Part shown: one piece after another, positions 1 to 5,233 of the stretch
Numbering within the stretch: position 1 is the first letter of the stretch
Layout: every line of letters starts with the position of its first letter
Assembly (NCBI GenBank): GCA_003158115.1
Contig: PMGM01000063.1
Location: 2,742 to 31,867 of the forward strand
From: Methanobacterium sp.
GTDB taxonomy: Archaea; Methanobacteriota; Methanobacteria; Methanobacteriales; Methanobacteriaceae
DNA length: 29,126 nt
Direction: 5' to 3'
Made by a program: the position numbers and the translations under genes
Notes under the pieces: model-generated
Database searches by the model: none
What the model saw: the letters and a program-made list of their open reading frames with translations, nothing else
What the model was told of the DNA's origin: nothing

Positions 1-70
1 CTTCACTTACTCTAGGTGCACCAGCATTTTTTATTATTCTTCCTATTGGAGCTATTGGTAGTTCAGTCAT
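1..70 (-). CDS. Archaeal histone (HMf family), N-terminal part, cut by the window edge
   Basis: Reading leftward from the ATG at 70-68 gives MTELPIAPIGRIIKNAGAPR followed by VSE, after which the window ends. This is the N-terminal first helix and loop of the HMf/HMt histones, which begin MELPIAPIGRIIK-AGAERVS. These small (about 67 residue) proteins dimerise through the histone fold and wrap DNA into archaeal nucleosome-like fibres. A perfect GGTGAT ribosome-binding site lies at 81-76, five bases before the start, and A/T-rich TATA-like sequence lies at 91-113. The family match is strong although only 23 codons are present. The C-terminal two-thirds lies outside the window. The open plus-strand frame over the same bases is a shadow. 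Confidence 0.95.
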   Translation of the reverse strand, partial: MTELPIAPIGRIIKNAGAPRVSE

Positions 71-90
71 ATTTTATCACCATTATATAG

Positions 91-113
91 TTTATAAACC
101 CATTTATTTAAAT
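91..113 (-). promoter_or_regulatory. Probable TATA region of the histone gene
   Basis: Read on the minus strand, this stretch holds TATTTAAATAAA followed by GGTTTATAAA. The distal element, centred near 109, would put the transcription start about 12-14 bases before the ATG, just upstream of the GGTGAT site. The proximal one would give a transcript without room for that site. Which box is used cannot be decided from sequence. Confidence 0.45.
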
Positions 114-252
114 ACATCGAATTATAATGGATTTCCATAACAATATACACTTTTTATTAAAATTATGTGAATAAAATCACAAAAAACTGGTCATACAGTG
201 CAAGTGTAAACAAAGGAAATTTGGATCCTGGTTATTTAAAAATCCATAGTTT

Positions 253-408
253 TTAGATTTCCAAATTGATAATTACATCCGGACAAATACATTTTTCTCC
301 AATATCCCCTAATGCACTAATACATTCCATTGGTCCTTCATATCCACATTTTTGGCATCGTTTAATGGCATTTATTATATTTGCAATTGCAGCATTATTT
401 ACAATATT
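253..408 (-). pseudogene. Start-less zinc-ribbon-like reading frame, probable gene remnant
   Basis: Directly downstream of, and in the same frame as, the 48-residue zinc-ribbon gene, the minus strand stays open for 51 sense codons after two adjacent stops. The frame includes KRCQKCGYEGPMECISALGD and then C-I-C before the stop at 255-253. The C-x2-C and later Cys residues suggest metal binding and a relation to the neighbouring ribbon. No ATG, GTG or TTG precedes the cysteines in frame, so it is either a 5'-damaged gene, a piece once joined to the upstream ribbon, or chance. Confidence is low. Confidence 0.3.
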
Positions 409-411
409 TTA

Positions 412-558
412 TTAATCTTCGATTTTTACCCATGTTTTACATTTGGGACAATAATGTTCTACACTCTTTACATTTTTATGATTTATGCGTTCATTTTTAC
501 GAAAACTATTCATAGAGCCTTTAAAACCACACTTGGGGCATTTCTTTTGTTTACTCAA
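412..558 (-). CDS. Small zinc-ribbon protein, 48 residues, TTG start
   Basis: The product begins SKQKKCPKCGFKG after the initiator and ends EHYCPKCKTWVKIED. Two C-P-K-C knuckles separated by about 29 mostly basic residues (FRKNERINHKNVK) form a classic treble-clef/zinc-ribbon pair, in effect the whole protein. Such mini-ribbons usually bind nucleic acid or sit on larger complexes; the partner here is unknown. The start is TTG at 558-556, with a partial Shine-Dalgarno GTGA seven bases upstream. A TATA-like TTTAAATATT lies at about 600-591. The spacing of the four cysteines makes chance unlikely despite the small size. It has no close functional neighbour: the histone is about 340 bases downstream and the methyltransferase about 320 bases upstream on the same strand. 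Confidence 0.7.
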   Translation of the reverse strand: MSKQKKCPKCGFKGSMNSFRKNERINHKNVKSVEHYCPKCKTWVKIED

Positions 559-875
559 GTTTATTCACTAATTAATTAAATTTTTAATGTAATATTTAAA
601 GTTTTTTAAAGTAGATCAACTGGCAAGTTCAATAATTTTATTTCATTATTTGCAATGAAAATAGTTACAATTTCCAACAAGTTCATAATTAGAAAAAGTC
701 ACATTATTGAACTATCCTGAAATTCAGGATAACAAAAAGTAGTCAAAAGAGTAGGCATAAAAGTAGTCAAATAAAAAAGAAGACATTCACATTTTAGTAT
801 ATATTTATATTAATGATATGTAATTTGAAAAATAGTAGGAACAATATTATTTAATTCCATTTAAATTATAGGAAC
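559..875. other. Intergenic region without a recognisable gene
   Basis: No convincing coding frame is visible on either strand. The stretch holds an inverted repeat (TATCCTGA, three bases, TCAGGATA) at 713-731 and a 13-base exact direct repeat, AAAAGTAGTCAAA, at 735-747 and 759-771, start points 24 bases apart. These may be a regulator-binding cluster upstream of the zinc-ribbon gene, or chance in A+T-rich DNA. Confidence 0.5.
735..771. repeat. Pair of 13-base direct repeats
   Basis: AAAAGTAGTCAAA occurs exactly at 735-747 and again at 759-771. The start-to-start distance of 24 bases is close to two helical turns, so a dimeric regulator could contact both copies on one DNA face. No gene starts immediately beside it; the nearest downstream start is the zinc-ribbon gene at 558 on the minus strand. 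Confidence 0.5.
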
Positions 876-1610
876 CTAACTTTTTATTATTCTCATCATT
901 TCATTACCACCCTTTCTAAACTCATAATCCACCTTCACAATCTGTATATCCACATCAAGAATATCGTTTATGATACATTTCACAAAATCTGATTTTAATT
1001 TCCTGTTTTTTACAAGGGGGTAGATTCTAACTTCGTTTGATGAAACTCGAATCATTTCTTTAATGATGTTTAAATGAAATTTATAGTCGAGTCTGTGGTC
1101 GTATATGAAGAGTAGATGTGAGCATAAAATCATTGAAAAGCTGTTATCTGGAAATGGGAGAAAATTTAAATCTGCTTTGATATAATGGGTTTCCCTATTT
1201 TTTCTGTAATCCTCAATAAATTCTCTACAGGCATCATCCCTTTTCTCTTTAAGATCTTCTATATCGGAGAAAAAATTCCACACAAAACTATCAACAGATG
1301 CTAAACCTCCAATAAGGACTTTCATATGTTCACGATATTTAGCGCAGAGAATATCTGGATCTTCACCGTATAAAATATCTAATGCTATTACTTCATATCC
1401 CCTTTTTGACATTTCAGCAGTGAATGAACTTGCACCTGCAGCACAATCCAGAATTCTATCGTTAAACAAATCTTTTCTCTTAAGATCGAACATTTTAATA
1501 TACTCTGCCCAAGTCCTTCCAATGAATATGGGACCTTCAATCTTTTTTATTGTATTGTTAGTATGAAAGTTTTTAGCAATAGACATATTTCTGTTGTTCA
1601 ATGGATTCAC
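876..1610 (-). CDS. Class I SAM-dependent methyltransferase
   Basis: Numbered from the GTG at 1610, residues 53-62 (ILDCAAGASS) form the glycine-rich motif I that binds S-adenosylmethionine. D78 in VIALDI is the acidic residue expected to hold the ribose, and residues 146-170 (ADLNFLPFPDNSFSMILCSH onward) are the post-motif region typical of class I methyltransferases. An insertion of about 55 residues between the two halves (EHMKVLIGGLASVDSF to RKNRE) is larger than usual and may form a substrate lid. The substrate is unknown. Start choice: the longest frame begins with GTG at 1610, but GGTGA at 1612-1608 sits five bases ahead of the in-frame TTG at 1601-1599, which I think is the real start (241 residues). 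The gene is divergent from tRNA-Glu, with only about 70 bases between. Confidence 0.85.
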   Translation of the reverse strand: MNPLNNRNMSIAKNFHTNNTIKKIEGPIFIGRTWAEYIKMFDLKRKDLFNDRILDCAAGASSFTAEMSKRGYEVIALDILYGEDPDILCAKYREHMKVLIGGLASVDSFVWNFFSDIEDLKEKRDDACREFIEDYRKNRETHYIKADLNFLPFPDNSFSMILCSHLLFIYDHRLDYKFHLNIIKEMIRVSSNEVRIYPLVKNRKLKSDFVKCIINDILDVDIQIVKVDYEFRKGGNEMMRIIKS

Positions 1611-1639
1611 CTTGATAGTTTTCTAAATTTTTAGCAAGA

Positions 1640-1647
1640 TTTATATA
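1640..1647 (+). promoter_or_regulatory. TATA box of the tRNA-Glu gene
   Basis: TTTATATA lies 30-37 bases before the first tRNA base. This is the right distance for an archaeal TATA box with transcription starting a few bases upstream of the mature 5' end. The box also lies within the short region upstream of the divergent methyltransferase. Confidence 0.65.
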
Positions 1648-1676
1648 GATTGAATTAGATCATTTAATATTCACTT

Positions 1677-1751
1677 GCTCCGGTAGTGTAGTCCGGCCAA
1701 TCATTCCGCCCTCTCGAGGCGAAGACTCGGGTTCGAATCCCGGCCGGAGCA
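1677..1751 (+). tRNA. trnE: tRNA-Glu (anticodon CTC)
   Basis: The acceptor arms GCTCCGG and CCGGAGC pair perfectly with discriminator A1751. The T arm is TCGGG-TTCGAAT-CCCGG. The anticodon loop CTCTCGA gives CTC, reading GAG. The D-arm GTGTAGTCCGGCCAATCAT has the G18-G19 pair and matches archaeal tRNA-Glu. The 3' CCA is not encoded, as usual in archaea. There is no intron. The closing pair of the anticodon stem is C27 opposite A43 rather than a Watson-Crick pair; the other four pairs are intact. A T7 tract at 1758-1764 is the likely terminator. Confidence 0.96.
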
Positions 1752-1757
1752 TTAATA

Positions 1758-1764
1758 TTTTTTT
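1758..1764 (+). terminator. Oligo-T terminator of tRNA-Glu
   Basis: Seven consecutive T residues lie seven bases after the tRNA discriminator. Archaeal RNA polymerase terminates at such oligo-U tracts without needing a hairpin. Confidence 0.55.
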
Positions 1765-1820
1765 AATATAAAAAGTTTAGGCAGTTTATTCAAAATTTTA
1801 AGTCGAGATATTTTTACAGG

Positions 1821-2498
1821 TTATTCTAAATCTGCTATAACTGTACATGGTGCACTGTCAATTCCTTTTATCTGCCATGGAACTATTATCAAATTATTAA
1901 TGGTCTGGTCTGAACCAACTTCTTCAAGTTTCATATCTTCGATAAATAGGAGAGGTTCTCCATAGGATTCATCAATTTTAAAAGCAGTTATATGTGTTTT
2001 TTTAGCAATTTCAGCATCGTCGTATCTTGCCATTGAAATACAATCTATTCCTATGCATTTGATATTTTGATGATTTTTTCTTATCCAATGAATTGTCTCG
2101 GGTGAAACACCAGGATTCTGTGTCAGATACATATTCAAATTTTCTTCCCTATACTTTTCCAATCCCGTTCTGAAGAGTATGCAATCGAAACCAGTAAGAT
2201 CTGTTGTTTCTATATCTTTCACTGTTATAAGCTTACCAGGGCTCTTCTTACATTCAATTATCAGGGGATTATCAAAGGAAAGTTCCCCAATATCGTATTT
2301 AGATATCTCCTTAGCACCGGATATAAAATGTCTAGGGGCATCTACATGGGTGCCGCAATGATTAAAAACTTCGATTATATAACTGTTGTAATCGTCACCA
2401 TTTTCAATCTGGGTATTTGGTGTTATAGTCGGTTTGGTTGTTCCAATATAGTAGGGCGAATTATTGTCAATATTATAGGATAACAGAATTTTTGTCAC
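1821..2498 (-). CDS. Cyclase-family / kynurenine formamidase-like metal hydrolase
   Basis: This 225-residue protein carries H47-C-G-T-H51-V-D53-A-P-R-H57, the HxGTHxDxPxH metal-binding signature of the cyclase family (PF04199), which includes kynurenine formamidase KynB, isatin hydrolase and polyketide-type cyclases. A second conserved element, GIDCISM near residue 150, is also typical. These enzymes are small metal-dependent amidohydrolases. The natural substrate cannot be told from sequence, and methanogens do not normally degrade tryptophan by the kynurenine route, so KynB activity is not implied. The start is GTG at 2498-2496, immediately behind a perfect GGTGAT. The gene stands alone: tRNA-Glu lies downstream and a 360-base spacer upstream. 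Confidence 0.85.
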   Translation of the reverse strand: MTKILLSYNIDNNSPYYIGTTKPTITPNTQIENGDDYNSYIIEVFNHCGTHVDAPRHFISGAKEISKYDIGELSFDNPLIIECKKSPGKLITVKDIETTDLTGFDCILFRTGLEKYREENLNMYLTQNPGVSPETIHWIRKNHQNIKCIGIDCISMARYDDAEIAKKTHITAFKIDESYGEPLLFIEDMKLEEVGSDQTINNLIIVPWQIKGIDSAPCTVIADLE

Positions 2499-2857
2499 TT
2501 TATCACCATTACTTCATATCTAAAAATTAGCTAATATTATTTTTGATGTTAACGTTCCTTTAACAGTTTATTACTTTTTATTTCAGGAGAAAATATATAA
2601 GTAATTATATAACAATTGTTATATAATGGAGTTGGAGTCAATATGAAAAACAAATGACCTAGAAAAGCACTAACTAAATTATATTAAACTTAATATTAAT
2701 TTATTATGGCTTTAATCTAATTATAAACCGGTTTTGGTGTTTATATCTGGGAGTGGGTGGGAATAAAATAGGATTCTAAATAAAAAAAATTTATGCTTCA
2801 AAAAACAAATAATAATATCAACAATTATTTATTCAAAATATTTGAGAGGTGGATTCA
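2499..2857. other. Long spacer with an orphan promoter-like palindrome and micro-ORFs
   Basis: No real gene fits here. Around 2590-2660 there is a TATA-like AAATATATAA, a perfect 24-base palindrome, and then micro-frames such as ATG-GAG-TTG-GAG-TCA-ATA-TGA and ATG-AAA-AAC-AAA-TGA. It looks like a regulated promoter whose gene has been lost. A shorter palindrome, AAACCGGTTT, lies at 2725-2734. The last 20 bases carry the tusA ribosome-binding site. Confidence 0.5.
2604..2627. promoter_or_regulatory. Perfect 24-base palindrome, candidate operator
   Basis: The left arm ATTATATAACAA is followed with no spacer by its exact reverse complement. Just upstream is a TATA-like AAATATATAA (about 2591-2600), so a protein bound here would sit at or just after the transcription start. 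The architecture fits a dimeric winged-helix repressor such as a MarR-type regulator. No regulator gene is adjacent, and the identity of the binder is unknown. Confidence 0.55.
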
Positions 2858-3079
2858 ATGACAGAATTAAAAATAGATGTTACAGGCGAAACATGCCCAG
2901 TACCTTTAGTTGAATTGAGAAAGGCACTGAGAAAGGCATCTCCTGGCGAAATTGTCGAAGTTGTAGGTACACATCCTGCATCTAAAAAGGAAATTCCAAT
3001 GGCTGTTGAAGCATTGGGTTCTGAACTGGTTGATGTGGATGAGAAGGATGGAGTATGGAAGATTAAGATTCGTAAATAA
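2858..3079 (+). CDS. tusA: TusA/SirA-like sulfur carrier protein
   Basis: This 73-residue protein matches the TusA (SirA, YeeD, YedF; PF01206) fold. The signature C13-P-V-P16 near the N-terminus holds the cysteine that carries a persulfide, followed by the LxxLRKALRKASPGE helix and an IPMAVEALGSEL segment. TusA proteins accept sulfane sulfur from a cysteine desulfurase or rhodanese and pass it to DsrE-type proteins or tRNA-thiolation enzymes. The true start is ATG at 2858, behind GAGAGGTGG at 2844-2852; an upstream in-frame GTG at 2849 lies inside that site. It is the first gene of a plus-strand set with the DsrE2-like (35-base gap) and NifS-like (56-base gap) genes, which strongly supports a sulfur-relay role. 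Confidence 0.93.
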   Translation: MTELKIDVTGETCPVPLVELRKALRKASPGEIVEVVGTHPASKKEIPMAVEALGSELVDVDEKDGVWKIKIRK

Positions 3080-3114
3080 ATATAATAAAAAAAATATTTT
3101 ATGAGGATGAGAAA

Positions 3115-3552
3115 ATGGGTGATGACTTAAAAAAACCTGATAAATCAACTATAATTGTGCATAGTGGAGATATGGACAAAATATACAGTGCACTAATAGT
3201 TTCAAACGGTGCTCTTTCAATGGGAATGGAAGCATCTCTATTTTTCACATTCTGGGGACTTCAACGCCTACAGAAGGATGGGCTTGAGAAAGGGCCGCTT
3301 TCAAAGATGCACTTCTTAGGGCTTGGTAAATGGATGATAAAGGGAAGAATGAAAAAAGCCAATGTTGCATCCCTCGAAAGATTATTAAATGATTTCAGAG
3401 AGTTAGGCGGAAAGGTAATAGCATGTGAAATGACCATGGAGATCATGGGAATCGACAAAAAAGATCTGAATCAGGATATAATTGATGAATATGGTGCAGT
3501 TGGAACATATGTAAACGAAGCAAGGGATTCGAAGATCACACTATTCATATAA
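3115..3552 (+). CDS. DsrE2-like sulfur-relay protein (COG2210 type)
   Basis: The 145-residue product begins STIIVHSGDMDKIYSALIVS, a DsrE/DsrF-like Rossmann-type start. It continues with the hallmark FFTFWGLQRL, an MKKANVASLERLLNDFRELG helix, and GGKVIACEMTMEIMGI. In DsrE2 proteins the cysteine at this last place (C104 here) is the persulfide-bearing residue. DsrE2 homologues accept sulfur from TusA or rhodanese and often co-occur with both. The hydrophobic FFTFWGL and ALIVSNGALSMGMEASLF stretches could let it sit at a membrane or oligomerise. The start ATG at 3115 follows GAGGATGAG. It lies between tusA and the NifS-like gene in what is probably one transcript. Confidence 0.9.
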   Translation: MGDDLKKPDKSTIIVHSGDMDKIYSALIVSNGALSMGMEASLFFTFWGLQRLQKDGLEKGPLSKMHFLGLGKWMIKGRMKKANVASLERLLNDFRELGGKVIACEMTMEIMGIDKKDLNQDIIDEYGAVGTYVNEARDSKITLFI

Positions 3553-3608
3553 AAGCTATAATAGATCTAAAAAAATTTTCAGATTGGAACATTTTTGGAG
3601 GGAAAACA

Positions 3609-4772
3609 ATGCCTAGAAAATATACCTACCTTGATAACGCTTCAATTACCCGAATGGATGAAAGGGTGTTAGAATCCATGAATCCCTATTTTTTTGAAAC
3701 CTATGCAATACCCACATCAGAAACAGGATATTCAATGGGTATAGAAGCAAAAGAAGCACTAGATAATAGTAGAAAAATAATTGCCACCAAACTTGGTGCA
3801 AGAGAAGATGAACTAATCTTTACATCTGGAAACTCCGAATCCAGTAACACTGCTCTTAAAGGAGTTGTAACTTCACTTAAAGACAAGAAAGGTAAACATA
3901 TTATAGTATCAGCCATAGAAGATTTTCCTGTTTTAAACAGTGCAAAAAGCCTTGAAAAACAGGGATTTGAAGTCACATATCTTGATGTGGATGAACATGG
4001 AATAGTTGATCCAGAAACACTCAAAAATTCAATAAAAGATGATACAATCCTTGTATCAGTACAACATGCAAATCAAGAAATTGGAACTTTACAAGATATA
4101 AAAACTATTGGTACAATATGCAAGGAAAAGGATATAATTTTCCATACAGATGCCACTCACACCTTTACCAAGGTTCCATTAGATGTTAATGAAATACCAG
4201 TGGATCTTATAACCATATCTGCCCATACAATACACGGCCCTAATGGTATTGGAGCACTCTACATAAGAAAGGGAACATCCATAACCAAATGGCTTGACAC
4301 CGGTTTTCAAGAATTCAATAAACGTGGAGGTCTTGAAAATATTCCCGGTGCAGTGGGATTTGCAAAGGCAGTTGAACTAATAACTACCGAAGAAAATAGG
4401 AATATCCAGAATATTCGAGACCATCTAATCGAACGCGTGCTTTCTGAAATACCAAAAACAATATTAAACGGCCATCCTCTTTTAAGATCACCTCAAAATG
4501 CCAATATAACCTTCCAATATGTTGAAGGAGAATCTATTACATTACATCTTGACATGAGAGGGTTTGCTGTTAGCACAGGTTCGGCTTGTTTCAGCAGATC
4601 ACTTCAACCAAGTCATGTTATACTGGGAATAGGTGGAGATCCAGAAAGGGCCCATGGATCACTCCGAATAACACTGGGTCGTTTTAATACAATGGAAGAT
4701 GTTGATGCAATTGCAGATGCATTAGTTGAAGTAGTAACCAACCTTAGAAAAATAAGTGCACTGGGCCATTAA
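3609..4772 (+). CDS. Cysteine desulfurase-like (NifS/IscS fold) protein lacking the PLP lysine
   Basis: The 387-residue protein aligns along its length with NifS/IscS (class V aminotransferase fold): YLDNASI near residue 8, FTSGNSES at 71-78, QEIGTLQDI at 156-164, HTDAT at 179-183, VSTGSACFSRSLQPSHV at 321-337 and HGSLRITLGRFNT at 349-361. The sulfur-accepting C327 and the substrate-binding R353 are kept. The usual SAHK(F/I)HGPKG is SAHTIHGPNG, so the Schiff-base lysine is Thr207 (codon ACA at 4227-4229). The ring-stacking histidine of SAIEH is Asp105, and the DAVQ glutamine is His184. Canonical PLP chemistry is therefore unlikely, yet the frame is intact and no other NifS-like gene is near. 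Start ATG is behind GGAGGG. It may act as a persulfide carrier or scaffold for TusA and DsrE2. Confidence 0.88.
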   Translation: MPRKYTYLDNASITRMDERVLESMNPYFFETYAIPTSETGYSMGIEAKEALDNSRKIIATKLGAREDELIFTSGNSESSNTALKGVVTSLKDKKGKHIIVSAIEDFPVLNSAKSLEKQGFEVTYLDVDEHGIVDPETLKNSIKDDTILVSVQHANQEIGTLQDIKTIGTICKEKDIIFHTDATHTFTKVPLDVNEIPVDLITISAHTIHGPNGIGALYIRKGTSITKWLDTGFQEFNKRGGLENIPGAVGFAKAVELITTEENRNIQNIRDHLIERVLSEIPKTILNGHPLLRSPQNANITFQYVEGESITLHLDMRGFAVSTGSACFSRSLQPSHVILGIGGDPERAHGSLRITLGRFNTMEDVDAIADALVEVVTNLRKISALGH

Positions 4773-4820
4773 AAAAAATAAAAAAAATAGTAGTATATAG
4801 GGTAGGAAATCTAGAAATAT

Positions 4821-5187
4821 TCATAAATCTGAACAGATAACATCTAGAGGAGCATCAGTAAGAACAGTACCCCAATTAACTCCCACACCTACTTCGGGGG
4901 TTATAAACATATTTCTTTCAATCCCACCTAGATCAGCATTACTCGCAGCCATGTAATGGAGAGAACTAAATATCTCATTGTGTATATTTCTAGATTTGGG
5001 CACTGCCAAGGCTTTATATCCACCACAATCTGATAAATCACATAAATTGCTGGTAATAATTGTTGATTTTATTGTTAAATTTATCGTAGTTCAGATTACC
5101 ATTAATTAACCTTTCTTTGGTGATGTTTTGGGGTAAAGTAATTCCTATTGAAATAGCCCGTGGATAGATAGCAATTAGTATTAAATT
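4821..5187 (-). pseudogene. Broken remnant of a QueG-like 4Fe-4S (epoxyqueuosine reductase-type) protein gene
   Basis: Two minus-strand frames together read like the N-terminal domain of QueG-related double-cluster ferredoxin proteins. The upstream frame (about 5187 to the stop at 5040-5038) gives YPRAISIGITLPQNI and continues to NNYYQQFM. The downstream frame (from about 5090 to the stop at 4823-4821) gives GGYKALAVP, then HYMAASNADLGG, then ITPEVGVGVNWGTVLTDAPL. Family members have PRAISIGI.LP, then GY.A.PVPAS, SHK.AA..AGLGWIGK and LLITP..GPRVRW.TVLTDAPL, in this order. A frameshift around 5040-5090 separates the parts, and the 4Fe-4S Cys clusters are missing because the frame stops right after TDAPL-DVICSDL. 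The gene is dead or cut down. Confidence 0.72.
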
Positions 5188-5233
5188 AAATTATTTAAAA
5201 AAAATAAAATAGAATTATTAAAACATACAAAAA

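Noticed and set aside
3..140. Open plus-strand frame ending at 140 that looks like a hydrophobic C-terminus
   Set aside because: It overlaps antisense to the histone start and its GGTGAT site; the hydrophobicity comes from the A+T-rich complement.
352..579. 75-residue plus-strand ORF, hydrophobic
   Set aside because: It is antisense to the 48-residue zinc-ribbon gene, has no ribosome-binding site and low complexity.
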